A stretch of DNA of 64,000 bases from Roseovarius mucosus (GCF_002080415.1 NZ_CP020474.1:310001-374000), one strand, 5' to 3'; positions 26,711 to 34,931 are shown, numbered from the stretch's first letter. A program made the numbers and translations. The notes: generated from the letters alone by a model not told the origin.

Positions 26711-27106
26711 TCAGATATCCGCCTCGTACCAGCCGCGCGCCATATGGCTTTCATGCAGCTTCACCCGGATGCGCCGCAACCGCCCCGCATCGCCCAACCC
26801 CTCGGACCGGGCAATGTCACGCAGGCCGGTCCAAATGTGATGACACAAAAATTCGGTGGTGGTGAACTTGCCTTTGAATTCGGGCTTGTCGTCCAGATTG
26901 CCATAGCGCAACGGGGCCAACACCCGCGCCAGAGCGTCAGAGGCAAGGCCAATGTCCACAACCAGCCCGTGCGCATCAATATCTTCGGTGTAAAACGCGG
27001 CATCGACCACGAAGGTCGCACCATGCACCCCCTGCGCAGGGCCGAACACTGGATTGGGCAGGGAATGGGCGATCATGATGTGATCGCGAACTTCGACGGC
27101 AAACAT
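26711..27106 (-). CDS. 6-pyruvoyl-tetrahydropterin-synthase-like protein lacking catalytic residues
   Basis: A 131-residue protein of the PTPS/QueD fold. The first zinc His is kept in 'RDHIMIAHSLPNPVFGPA', but the second motif reads 'GVHGATFVVD' where QueD has C...HGHSF. The catalytic Cys and one zinc His are therefore missing. The Asp-His pair of the catalytic triad (LDHHYLND in QueD) is 'LRYGNLDD' here. The C-terminal pterin-anchoring Glu appears kept ('RVKLHESHMARGWYEAD'). A strong AGAAGGAA ribosome site precedes ATG 27106. It heads the five-gene cluster. It is either a binding protein or a neofunctionalised enzyme; ordinary 6-carboxytetrahydropterin synthase activity is unlikely. Confidence 0.83.
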   Translation of the reverse strand: MFAVEVRDHIMIAHSLPNPVFGPAQGVHGATFVVDAAFYTEDIDAHGLVVDIGLASDALARVLAPLRYGNLDDKPEFKGKFTTTEFLCHHIWTGLRDIARSEGLGDAGRLRRIRVKLHESHMARGWYEADI

Positions 27107-27136
27107 GGAACTTTCCTTCTTTGAATGGCAGCCGAG

Positions 27137-27163
27137 ACCTAACACGCACCTTGATTGCGTCAA
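27137..27163 (-). promoter_or_regulatory. Candidate promoter of the PTPS-like gene cluster
   Basis: On the minus strand TTGACG (27163-27158) and TTAGGT (27142-27137) are 15 bases apart, just upstream of the PTPS-like start. A CTTGA-TTGCG-TCAAG dyad overlaps the -35 box and could be an operator. The spacing is short and the -10 weak, so this is tentative. Confidence 0.35.
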
Positions 27164-27210
27164 GCCTCAGCACCAAATCGGCGAAACACCGCGCGCACCC
27201 GAGAAATTCA

Positions 27211-27238
27211 TTGGACCTACCGTCGCGCCGCCATAACT
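27211..27238 (+). promoter_or_regulatory. Candidate promoter of mdoH
   Basis: TTGGAC (27211-27216) and ATAACT (27233-27238) are 16 bases apart, about 33 bases before the chosen mdoH start. The match to the sigma-70 consensus is moderate. The same gap carries the divergent promoter candidate of the PTPS-like cluster. Confidence 0.35.
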
Positions 27239-27270
27239 GTGTGCAGCGAAACCGCATCGAGAGAGTGACC

Positions 27271-29061
27271 GTGACAGAGTTGACCCCAAGCCGCCCGACC
27301 TCCCCCGACGTGACGCCGCTCGCGCCGCGCCTGCGCCGCGCGCCCGCGCTCGCCACCCGCCGCCGCCTTGTGCTGGCGCTCAATGTGGTGACGGTCGCGG
27401 CGCTCTTTTCCGCGATGCTCGCACTGTTTCTGCCGCTAGGCATCACTTGGGCGGAAGGCGCGATGCTCACCGCCTTCCTGCTCACGCTTCCCTGGCTCTC
27501 AATCGGCCTCTGGAACAGCATTCTTGGCCTGCTGCTTGATTTGCGCCACGGTGCGGGGGCCGCTGCCCATGTCACCCCGGCCCTGTCGCGCATTCGCGGG
27601 GATGAGGCCATCACCGCCCGCGTCGCCGTCGTCATGCCCCTGCGCAACGAAGACCCGGACGCCTCCATCGCCCGCCTGCGGCGTCTGGAAGAGGAAATCG
27701 CCTGTAGCCCCTATGCCGGGCGCTTCTCGTACCACGTGCTCAGCGATACCGATGACGCCCATGTCGCGCTCAAGGAAGAGGCGCGCATCGCGCAATGGCG
27801 CAGCGCACGGCCCACAGCCGCGATCCACTACCGCCGCCGCACCGACAATACCGGCTACAAGGCGGGCAACATCGCCGAGTTCCTGCACAGCCCCGAAGGT
27901 GCCAGCGATCTTTTCCTGCCGCTCGACGCCGATAGCGAAATGGGCGCCGATACGGTCTTTCGGCTGATCCGCGTCATGCAGGTCAGCCCTGAAATCGGCA
28001 TGTTGCAAAGCCTTGTCACCGGCCTGCCCGCGCGCAGCCTCTTTACCCGCGCCTTCCAGTTCGGCATGCGCCACGGCATGCGCTCTTACACGCTTGGCTC
28101 TGCTTGGTGGCAGGGCGATTGCGGCCCCAACTGGGGCCATAACATCGTGATCCGCACCACCCCCTTCCGCGAACAATGTATGCTGCCGGTCCTCAAGGGG
28201 CGCGGGCCGCTTTCCGGCGCGATCCTCAGCCACGATCAGGTCGAGGCGGTGCTCATGCGCCGCGCGGGCTATGAGGTGCGCGTTCTGGCCGAAGAATCCG
28301 AAAGCTATGAGGAAAATCCGCCCAGCCTCGTGGATTTCATCCGCCGCGAACTCCGCTGGATGAATGGCAACATGCAGTACTTCAAACTGCTCTCGATGCC
28401 CGGCCTGAAACCTGTGAGCCGCCTGCAACTGGGGCTGGCCATCCTCATGTATATCAGCGCCCCGGCATGGATTGCCTTTATTCTGATCGGTGCCGCCCTC
28501 GCAGGCACAGCAGACCAGATCAACGCCATTCCCGCCGCCGCCGGTCTGACACTCTTTGCTGTGCTCATGACGCTCAGCCTCAGCCCAAAACTCATGGGGC
28601 TTGCACAGGTGCTCTGCTCTTCCGCGCGCTCTGCGGCCTATGGTGGGCGCGCGCGTGTCCTTTTGGGCGGCCTCGCAGAGATTGTGTTTTCCATGCTCAC
28701 CTCGCCTGTCGTGGCTGTGGCGCTCACACAATTCGCCATCGGGCTCGTGTTTGGCCAGCGCATCGGTTGGAGCGCGCAACAACGCAGCCGCGACCGGCTC
28801 GAATGGCATGAGGCCGCGCGCGTGCTCTGGCCGCAAACCCTGCTTGGCGGCGCGCTTTGCCTGTGGTTCTGGATTCAGGCCCCTTGGGCGCTGATCTTTG
28901 GCGCGCCGGTGCTGCTGGCGCTTCTCCTCTCGATTCCGGTGGCGGTGCTGTCGACCCTGCCCCGCCCCAGCCGCTGGTCGCAGGCCACCGGCCTCTTTGA
29001 CATCCCCGAAGATCGCCGCCCCGCGCTGCAATCCGCCCCCCTCCACGCCAACACCGCCTGA
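27271..29061 (+). CDS. mdoH: Periplasmic glucan glucosyltransferase MdoH/OpgH
   Basis: Inner-membrane family 2 glucosyltransferase that makes the linear backbone of osmoregulated periplasmic glucans from UDP-glucose. The 596-residue protein has N-terminal helices (about 35-85) and a GT2 domain with 'VAVVMPLRNEDPDASIARLR', the DxD-type 'LFLPLDADSEMGADTVFRL', 'SLVTGLPARSLFTRAFQFG' and the QxxRW-like 'FIRRELRWMNGNMQYFKLL'. At least five C-terminal membrane helices follow. The start is GTG 27271, 7 bases after GAGAG; GTG 27265 is an alternative. It is shorter than the E. coli protein (847). The usual partner mdoG/opgG is not adjacent. Confidence 0.92.
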   Translation: MTELTPSRPTSPDVTPLAPRLRRAPALATRRRLVLALNVVTVAALFSAMLALFLPLGITWAEGAMLTAFLLTLPWLSIGLWNSILGLLLDLRHGAGAAAHVTPALSRIRGDEAITARVAVVMPLRNEDPDASIARLRRLEEEIACSPYAGRFSYHVLSDTDDAHVALKEEARIAQWRSARPTAAIHYRRRTDNTGYKAGNIAEFLHSPEGASDLFLPLDADSEMGADTVFRLIRVMQVSPEIGMLQSLVTGLPARSLFTRAFQFGMRHGMRSYTLGSAWWQGDCGPNWGHNIVIRTTPFREQCMLPVLKGRGPLSGAILSHDQVEAVLMRRAGYEVRVLAEESESYEENPPSLVDFIRRELRWMNGNMQYFKLLSMPGLKPVSRLQLGLAILMYISAPAWIAFILIGAALAGTADQINAIPAAAGLTLFAVLMTLSLSPKLMGLAQVLCSSARSAAYGGRARVLLGGLAEIVFSMLTSPVVAVALTQFAIGLVFGQRIGWSAQQRSRDRLEWHEAARVLWPQTLLGGALCLWFWIQAPWALIFGAPVLLALLLSIPVAVLSTLPRPSRWSQATGLFDIPEDRRPALQSAPLHANTA

Positions 29062-29076
29062 CATGGGAGAGACCGC

Positions 29077-29679
29077 ATGACCGCTTTCAGACTGACCGCT
29101 TTTGGCACCACACTCTGCACCACGCTCGCGCTTGGCTTGGCACATCCCGCTCAGGCCGCCCCCGCCACATGGACAATCGACCCCGAACATACGGTGGTGG
29201 CCTTCACCATCATGCACGCAGGCTATGCCAAGGTCTTGGGCCGCTTTTCCGACATCGAGGGCAGCTTTGTCTACGACCCCGAGACGCAGGAACTGGGCGA
29301 GGTGACCGCCCGCATCGGTGCCGCGAGCGTCAACACAGACCACGAAAAGCGGGACGAACACGTCCGTTCGCCTGATTTTCTGGATGCGGGCGGCCATCCG
29401 ATGATCACCTTCACCGCCACCGACAGCACGCCCACCTCTGAAACAACCGGCACCGTAACGGGTGATCTGACCATTCGCGGCGTGACCCAGCCCGTGACCC
29501 TCGACGTGACCCTGAACAAACGCGCGGTCTACCCCTGCTGCCACGGCAAAGAGACGCTTGGCATCTCCGCCACTGCCGAAATCCTGCGCAGCGATTTCGG
29601 CAGCACCTATGCCCTGCCCGAGTTCGTGGGCGATGCTGTCGGGATCATCCTCGAATTCGAAGCGATCCGCGCCGACTAG
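29077..29679 (+). CDS. YceI-family periplasmic lipid-binding protein
   Basis: A 200-residue precursor with a signal peptide (residues 1-27, ending 'ALGLAHPAQAA') and a YceI lipocalin-like beta barrel, which binds polyprenyl or fatty-acid amide ligands in known members. Family hallmarks are 'TWTIDPEHTVVAFTIMHAGY', 'FVYDPETQELGEVTARIGAA', 'HEKRDEHVRSPDFLDAGGHP' and 'VTGDLTIRGVTQPVTLDVTL'. It lies 15 bases after mdoH on the same strand and is probably cotranscribed, suggesting an envelope role. Confidence 0.92.
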   Translation: MTAFRLTAFGTTLCTTLALGLAHPAQAAPATWTIDPEHTVVAFTIMHAGYAKVLGRFSDIEGSFVYDPETQELGEVTARIGAASVNTDHEKRDEHVRSPDFLDAGGHPMITFTATDSTPTSETTGTVTGDLTIRGVTQPVTLDVTLNKRAVYPCCHGKETLGISATAEILRSDFGSTYALPEFVGDAVGIILEFEAIRAD

Positions 29680-29699
29680 GCATCGCGCGCAATCATTTT

Positions 29700-29721
29700 G
29701 TCACAGAGTCCGATTTGTGAC
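29700..29721. promoter_or_regulatory. Dyad upstream of the soxBDAG operon
   Basis: GTCACA (29700-29705) and TGTGAC (29716-29721) form a perfect inverted repeat with a 10-base spacer, in the 113-base gap before soxB. A second stem, TTTGCCC/GGGCAAA (29759-29765 and 29773-29779), abuts the AAGGAG ribosome site of soxB and could affect translation. The functional link is inferred only from position. Confidence 0.35.
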
Positions 29722-29792
29722 CGGCTTTGACCGAATTCGATATACCATAGCGGCCCTTTTTGCCCGAAATTGGGGCAAAGGAGTCGGATACA

Positions 29793-31043
29793 ATGCGCTA
29801 TTCAGGATTCAAGGTCATCAAAGAGGCCCTCACCGGCCACCGGGGCTGGGGCCCCGCTTGGCGTGATGCCACGCCGCAGGCGTCCTATGATTACGTCATC
29901 ATAGGCGGCGGCGGGCATGGGCTGGCGACGGCCTATTATCTGGCCAAGGAATTCAAGCAGGCGCGCATCGCCGTGCTGGAAAAGGGCTGGATCGGCGGCG
30001 GCAACGTGGGCCGCAACACCACCATCATCCGCTCCAACTATCTGCTTGATGGGAATGAACCCTTCTATGAATTCTCGCTCAAGCTCTGGGAGGGGCTGGA
30101 GCAAGACCTGAACTACAACGCTATGGTCAGTCAGCGTGGCATCCTGAACCTCATTCACACCGACGCACAGCGCGACGCCTTCATTCGGCGCGGCAATGCG
30201 ATGATGCTGAACGGCGCCGATGCCGACCTGCTCAGCACCGCGCAGATCGTCGCGCGCTACCCTTTCCTCAACGTGAATGACGCCCGCTTCCCGATCAAGG
30301 GCGGCTTGGCGCAGCATCGCGGCGGCACCGTGCGCCATGATGCGGTGGCATGGGGCTATGCCCGCGCCGCCGATCAGCGCGGTGTGGACATCATCCAGAA
30401 TTGCGAAGTCACGGGTTTCCGCATCGAGAACGGCACATGCCTTGGCGTTGAAACCTCGCGCGGCTTCATCGGTGCCAAAAAGGTCGGCGCTTGCGTTGCC
30501 GGCTCGTCCTCGCGGCTCATGTCGCATGCGGGCATGCGCCTGCCGATTGAAAGCCATGTGTTGCAGGCCTTTGTGTCAGAGGGCCTCAAACCCGTGCTGC
30601 CCGGCGTCATCACCTTTGGCGCAGGCCATTTCTATTGCAGCCAATCCGACAAGGGCGGGCTTGTGTTCGGCGGCGACATCGACGGCTACAATTCCTACGC
30701 CCAACGCGGCAACCTGCCCGTGGTCGAGGATGTCTGCGAAGGCGGCATGGCGATCTTTCCGATGATCGGGCGCGCACGGCTCCTGCGCATGTGGGGCGGC
30801 ATCATGGACATGAGCATGGACGGCTCGCCCATCATCGACCACACCCATATTAAGGGGCTCTATTTCAATGGCGGCTGGTGCTATGGCGGGTTCAAGGCAA
30901 CGCCCGCCTCGGGCTTTGTCTATGCCCATTTGCTCGCCACCGACACGCCCCATCCCACCGCCACCGCCTATCGCTTCGATCGCTTCGCCAAAGGGCTGAT
31001 GATCGACGAAAAAGGCATGGGCAACCAGCCCAACCTGCATTGA
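29793..31043 (+). CDS. soxB: Sarcosine oxidase beta subunit family protein
   Basis: FAD/FMN-binding beta subunit of a heterotetrameric sarcosine-oxidase-type enzyme, which oxidises an N-methyl amino acid and releases H2O2. The 416-residue protein has the dinucleotide-binding 'YDYVIIGGGGHGLATAYYLA' (about 32-51), 'GWIGGGNVGRNTTIIRSNY' and the conserved 'GGTVRHDAVAWGYARAAD'. The C-terminal 'IDHTHIKGLYFNGGWCYGGF' closes the FAD site. ATG at 29793 has an AAGGAG site about 9 bases upstream. First gene of soxB-soxD-soxA-soxG. The real substrate may differ from sarcosine because the delta subunit is atypical. Confidence 0.92.
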   Translation: MRYSGFKVIKEALTGHRGWGPAWRDATPQASYDYVIIGGGGHGLATAYYLAKEFKQARIAVLEKGWIGGGNVGRNTTIIRSNYLLDGNEPFYEFSLKLWEGLEQDLNYNAMVSQRGILNLIHTDAQRDAFIRRGNAMMLNGADADLLSTAQIVARYPFLNVNDARFPIKGGLAQHRGGTVRHDAVAWGYARAADQRGVDIIQNCEVTGFRIENGTCLGVETSRGFIGAKKVGACVAGSSSRLMSHAGMRLPIESHVLQAFVSEGLKPVLPGVITFGAGHFYCSQSDKGGLVFGGDIDGYNSYAQRGNLPVVEDVCEGGMAIFPMIGRARLLRMWGGIMDMSMDGSPIIDHTHIKGLYFNGGWCYGGFKATPASGFVYAHLLATDTPHPTATAYRFDRFAKGLMIDEKGMGNQPNLH

Positions 31044-31056
31044 GGGAGACCGCGCC

Positions 31057-31344
31057 ATGCTGATCAATCACCCCCTCCTCGGCCCCCGCGACGCCAGCGA
31101 ATTCGTCTACAAAGGCGACGCCGCCCTTATCAACCGCCCCGACCCGGACGCACCCGATGCGCTGGCGCAGTTCATCGACTACGGCTATCTGCGCGACAAT
31201 CCCGCCGGGGCACATCGCGAACTGTGGTTTCACGAACAGGGCGACCGCTCTTGGCTGGTCGTCACCCGCAACACGCTCACCCATGAAATCACCGCTGTGG
31301 AACTGGCCCGCGACGTGGCCCGCCGCGAGGGACGCTCCAAATGA
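31057..31344 (+). CDS. soxD: Sarcosine oxidase delta subunit, zinc-cysteine-less form
   Basis: The small delta subunit of heterotetrameric sarcosine oxidase, usually a zinc protein. The 95-residue product keeps the family framework 'LGPRDASEFVYKGDAAL', 'YLRDNPAGAHRELWFHEQGD' and 'RNTLTHEITAVELA'. The usual N-terminal CPxCG is replaced by 'NHPLLG', and the later Cys after the conserved His is Asp ('FHEQGDRSW'). Three of the four known zinc ligands are therefore missing. Its stop overlaps the soxA start (ATGA), so expression is coupled. Confidence 0.9.
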   Translation: MLINHPLLGPRDASEFVYKGDAALINRPDPDAPDALAQFIDYGYLRDNPAGAHRELWFHEQGDRSWLVVTRNTLTHEITAVELARDVARREGRSK

Positions 31345-34295
31345 CCCAAGTAAATCGCCTCAAGGGCGGGCTGATCGACCAGAGCCGCGCCATCTCTTTT
31401 CGCTTCGATGACAAATGGATGAAGGGCCACCCCGGCGATACGCTTGCCTCGGCACTTCTGGCCAATGGCGTGCGCCTGATGGGCCGCTCGTTCAAATACC
31501 ACCGCCCGCGCGGCCCGCTCTCGGCTGGCTCGGAAGAGCCGAACGCGATCGTGGAACTGCGCGACGGCGCGCGGCGCGAGCCCAATACCCGCGCCACCAC
31601 CGCAGAACTGTTCGACGGCCTGACCGCGCAATCGCAAAACCGCTGGCCCTCGCTCGCCTTCGATGCGCTCTCGATCAATGACCGCCTCTCCAGCTTCTTT
31701 GCCGCCGGGTTTTATTACAAAACCTTCATGTGGCCCGCGGCCTTCTGGGAAAAACTCTACGAACCGATCATCCGCCGCGCCGCCGGTCTGGGATCGCTCA
31801 GCCTGCAAGCCGACCCTGACAGCTACGACAAGGGCTATCTGCATTGCGACCTGCTGATCATCGGCGCAGGCCCCGCAGGCTTGGCCGCCGCCCTCACGGC
31901 GGGCGAATCCGGTCTCAACGTCATCCTCGCGGATGAAGATTCCCTGCCCGGTGGCCGCCTCAATGCCGAAACCTTTGCCATGGGCCAGCAGCCCGGCCAT
32001 GACTGGGCGGCAGAAACCGCCGAACGGCTTGCCGCCCTGCCCAATGTGCGCCTGATGACCCGCACCACCGTACTCGGGGCCTTCGATCACGGCATCTACG
32101 GTGCGCTGGAACGGGTCAGCGATCACCTGCCCGTCCCCCCCGAGGGCAAGCCGCGCCAGATCCTCTGGCGCATCTATTCCACCCGCGCCATTCTCGCCGC
32201 CGGGGCCACCGAACGCCCCATCGTCTTCGAGAATAACGACCGCCCCGGCATCATGATGGCAGGCGCGTTGCGGGCCTTTGCCAACCGCTGGGCCGCCACC
32301 CCGGCGCAAGAGATCGCCGTCTTCACCAATAATGACGACGGCCATCGCACCGCGCGGGATCTTCTGGCCAAGGGCGTCACCGTCACCGCCGTGATCGACA
32401 CCCGCCCCGATGCGCCCAAAGGCACCGGCTATGAGGTCATCGCGGGCGGCACCATCACCAATACCTCAGGCCGCCTTGGCCTGACCAAGGTCGAGGTGAC
32501 GGACGCGCGCGGCACTCGTCGCAGCGTGACCTGTGGTGCGCTTGGCGTCTCTGGCGGCTGGAACCCCAACGTCAGCCTCACCTGCCATCAGCGTGGCCGC
32601 CCCACATGGAACGCGGATATTCACGCCTTCGTGCCCGGCGGCACCCTGCCTCAGGGCATGGTGGTTGCGGGCGCGGCCAACGGCCTCTTCTCGACCCATG
32701 CCGCCCTGACTTCGGGGGCTGATATCGCTGCCCAGATTGCGGCCGACCTTGGCCACACCGCCACGCGCCCCGATCTGCCGCAGGCCGAGGATACACCGCT
32801 GGCGATCACCCCCTTCTGGCATGTGCAGGGGGCCAAGCGCGCTTGGGTCGATCAACAAAACGACGTGACCGCCAAGGATATCAAACTGGCGCATCAGGAA
32901 AACTTCACCTCCGTCGAACATCTCAAGCGCTATACCACGCTTGGCATGGCCACCGATCAGGGCAAGACCTCGAACACCGCAGGCATGGCGATCATGGCCG
33001 AGGTGGCGGGCAAATCCATCCCCGAGGTGGGCACCACCATGTTCCGCCCACCCTATACGCCCACCGCCATCGGTGCCTTTGCGGGCCGCGCGCGCGACAA
33101 GGATTTCCGCCCCACCCGCAAAACCCCCAGCCATTTCTGGGCCGAGGAACAGGGCGCTGTCTTTGTCGAGGTCGGCATGTGGCTGCGCGCCCAATGGTTC
33201 CCGCGCGCCGGCGAAACCCATTGGCGGCAAAGCGTCGACCGCGAGGTGCTGCAAACCCGCGCTTCCGTTGGCATCTGCGATGTGACGACCTTGGGCAAGA
33301 TCGACGTGCAGGGGGCCGATGCCGCCGCCTTCCTCAACAAGATCTATTGCAACGCCTTCGCCAAACTGCCCGTCGGGCGCGTCCGCTATGGCCTCATGCT
33401 GCGCGAGGACGGGATTGCCATGGATGACGGCACCGCCGCGCGTCTGGCCGAGGATCACTTCGTGGTGACAACCACCACCGCCAACGCGGTCACGGTCTAT
33501 CGCCACATGGAATTCGTGCGCCAATGCCTCTGCCCCGACATGGATGTGCAACTCATCTCCACGACCGAGGCTTGGGCGCAGTTTTCCGTCGCTGGCCCCA
33601 ATGCCCGCAAACTGCTGCAAAAGGTGGTGGACCCGGAATTCGACCTCTCGAACGACGGCTTCCCCTTCATGGCCTGCGGCGAGATCACCGTTTGCGGTGG
33701 CCTGCCCGCGCGCCTCTTCCGCATCTCCTTTTCGGGCGAATTGGCATATGAAATCGCCGTGCCCACGCGCTACGGCGATGCCATGATCCGTCGGTTGATG
33801 GAGGCAGGGCGCGAGTTTGACGTGGTGGCCTATGGCACCGAAGCACTCGGCGTCATGCGCATCGAAAAGGGCCACGCGGCAGGCAACGAACTCAACGGCA
33901 CCACCACCGCCCTCAATCTCGGGATGGGCAAGATGGTCTCGGCCAACAAGGATTCCATCGGGGCCGTGCTCTCGCGCCGCGACGGTCTCAATGCACCGGA
34001 CGCGCTGCGCCTTGTCGGCCTGCGCCCGGTAGACCGCTCCAAACCCGTGCCCGCAGGCGCGCATCTGATGACCAAGGGCAGCCCGGTCGATGCCGCTCAT
34101 GATCAGGGCTATGTGACCTCCGCCTGCTACTCGCCCAATCTCGGGCATTCCATCGCGCTGGCCTTCCTTAAATCCGGCGATACCCGCTTGGGCGAAACCC
34201 TGCGCCTTGTGTCCCCCCTGACCGGCGTCGAACATGACGTCGAAGTCGTCAGCGCCCATTTCGTCGATCCAGAAGGAGAGCGCCTCCGTGCATGA
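31341..34295 (+). CDS. soxA: Sarcosine oxidase alpha subunit family protein
   Basis: Large alpha subunit that binds NAD and tetrahydrofolate and channels the one-carbon unit to 5,10-methylene-THF. The 984-residue protein starts with a ferredoxin-like Fer2_4 region ('FDDKWMKGHPGDTLASALLA', about 14-33). A Rossmann domain follows: 'CDLLIIGAGPAGLAAALTAG' (about 169-188). The C-terminal half is an aminomethyltransferase (GcvT) fold with 'GKIDVQGADAAAFLNKIYCN', 'FRISFSGELAYEIAVPTRYG' and 'VMRIEKGHAAGNELNGTTTA'. Length is normal for SoxA. It overlaps soxD by 4 bases and soxG by 8. Confidence 0.94.
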   Translation: MTQVNRLKGGLIDQSRAISFRFDDKWMKGHPGDTLASALLANGVRLMGRSFKYHRPRGPLSAGSEEPNAIVELRDGARREPNTRATTAELFDGLTAQSQNRWPSLAFDALSINDRLSSFFAAGFYYKTFMWPAAFWEKLYEPIIRRAAGLGSLSLQADPDSYDKGYLHCDLLIIGAGPAGLAAALTAGESGLNVILADEDSLPGGRLNAETFAMGQQPGHDWAAETAERLAALPNVRLMTRTTVLGAFDHGIYGALERVSDHLPVPPEGKPRQILWRIYSTRAILAAGATERPIVFENNDRPGIMMAGALRAFANRWAATPAQEIAVFTNNDDGHRTARDLLAKGVTVTAVIDTRPDAPKGTGYEVIAGGTITNTSGRLGLTKVEVTDARGTRRSVTCGALGVSGGWNPNVSLTCHQRGRPTWNADIHAFVPGGTLPQGMVVAGAANGLFSTHAALTSGADIAAQIAADLGHTATRPDLPQAEDTPLAITPFWHVQGAKRAWVDQQNDVTAKDIKLAHQENFTSVEHLKRYTTLGMATDQGKTSNTAGMAIMAEVAGKSIPEVGTTMFRPPYTPTAIGAFAGRARDKDFRPTRKTPSHFWAEEQGAVFVEVGMWLRAQWFPRAGETHWRQSVDREVLQTRASVGICDVTTLGKIDVQGADAAAFLNKIYCNAFAKLPVGRVRYGLMLREDGIAMDDGTAARLAEDHFVVTTTTANAVTVYRHMEFVRQCLCPDMDVQLISTTEAWAQFSVAGPNARKLLQKVVDPEFDLSNDGFPFMACGEITVCGGLPARLFRISFSGELAYEIAVPTRYGDAMIRRLMEAGREFDVVAYGTEALGVMRIEKGHAAGNELNGTTTALNLGMGKMVSANKDSIGAVLSRRDGLNAPDALRLVGLRPVDRSKPVPAGAHLMTKGSPVDAAHDQGYVTSACYSPNLGHSIALAFLKSGDTRLGETLRLVSPLTGVEHDVEVVSAHFVDPEGERLRA

Positions 34296-34848
34296 TCTCA
34301 TCGCCATCACCCCGCTCGGGGCGACCCGTCCCCGTATCGACAACCACGGCCCCGTGACCCTGACCGAAGTCACCGACCGCGCCTTGGCCTCTGTCGCCGC
34401 CCGCCTTGGGCATGAGGCACAGACAAGCGCGCTCATAGCTGCCCTGATCGGCACCCCGGCCCCCGGCCCGGCCCGCATGGGCGGTGCCACACTCACCGCC
34501 TTCTGGATGGGACCGGATCAATGGATGCTGTCAGCCCCGGTTGAAACCCACGAGGATTTGGCCAAGCAGGTCAAGGCGCAGGCTAAGGGGGCCGCAAGCG
34601 TCACAGACCAAACCGGCGCATGGTGCCGCTTTGACCTCAGCGGCGATGGGCTGGCCGATGTGCTGGAACGCCTCACCAACGCCAATACCCGCTCCTTTAC
34701 GGGCGGCGAGGCGCAGCGTGCCGCGGTCGAGCATATGGGCTGCTTCCTCTTGTGCCACAGCCCGCGCCATATCTCGGTGATCGGCCCCCGCTCCTCGGCG
34801 GGCTCCCTGCATCACGCGCTCCTGACCGCGATCCGCTCGGCGCACTAA
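34288..34848 (+). CDS. soxG: Sarcosine oxidase gamma subunit
   Basis: Gamma subunit of the heterotetrameric oxidase, a GcvT-related protein that packs against SoxA/SoxB. The 186-residue product contains 'VTLTEVTDRALASVAARLGH', 'TAFWMGPDQWMLSAPVETHE', 'VTDQTGAWCRFDLSGDGLAD' and 'MGCFLLCHSPRHISVIGPRS'. These are the usual weakly conserved landmarks of SoxG. GTG at 34288 lies 8 bases after AAGGAGA and overlaps the soxA stop (GTGCATGA), so it is chosen over starts buried in soxA. Last gene of the operon; palindromic repeats follow. Confidence 0.9.
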   Translation: MHDLIAITPLGATRPRIDNHGPVTLTEVTDRALASVAARLGHEAQTSALIAALIGTPAPGPARMGGATLTAFWMGPDQWMLSAPVETHEDLAKQVKAQAKGAASVTDQTGAWCRFDLSGDGLADVLERLTNANTRSFTGGEAQRAAVEHMGCFLLCHSPRHISVIGPRSSAGSLHHALLTAIRSAH

Positions 34849-34850
34849 AC

Positions 34851-34877
34851 CCGTCCCGGGCTCGACCCGGGACCTCA
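34851..34877. repeat. Palindromic intergenic repeat, copy 1
   Basis: A 27-base unit built on CCCGGG...CCCGGG (GTCCCGGG stem, short loop, CCCGGGAC) directly after the soxG stop. It matches copy 2 at 34932 except for two central bases. Such GTCCCGGG-type REP palindromes are common in alphaproteobacterial intergenic regions and can also serve as transcription terminators. Confidence 0.8.
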
Positions 34878-34895
34878 TAGACGAAAAGCAAGACC

Positions 34896-34914
34896 CCCCG
34901 GCTCAAGGCCGGGG
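34896..34914. repeat. GC-rich stem-loop between the two repeat copies
   Basis: CCCCGGC and GCCGGGG form a seven-base perfect stem with a five-base loop (TCAAG). It sits between the two palindromic repeat units in the gap separating soxG from the convergent PLP-enzyme gene. Together the three hairpins probably end transcription from both sides. Confidence 0.65.
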
Positions 34915-34931
34915 CGTGTCCTCCTTAGGGG

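Noticed and set aside
27499..29544. 681-codon minus-strand frame across mdoH and yceI
   Set aside because: Antisense to two well-supported genes; its translation is Gly/Ala/His-rich and resembles nothing known.
32466..34496. 676-codon minus-strand frame opposite soxA and soxG
   Set aside because: Shadow of high-G+C codon bias in soxA; no ribosome site and no recognisable motif.
29793..34848. Sulfur-oxidation (thiosulfate) Sox system
   Set aside because: The genes share only the name: they encode sarcosine-oxidase subunits with FAD, Fer2_4 and GcvT domains, not c-type cytochromes or SoxYZ.
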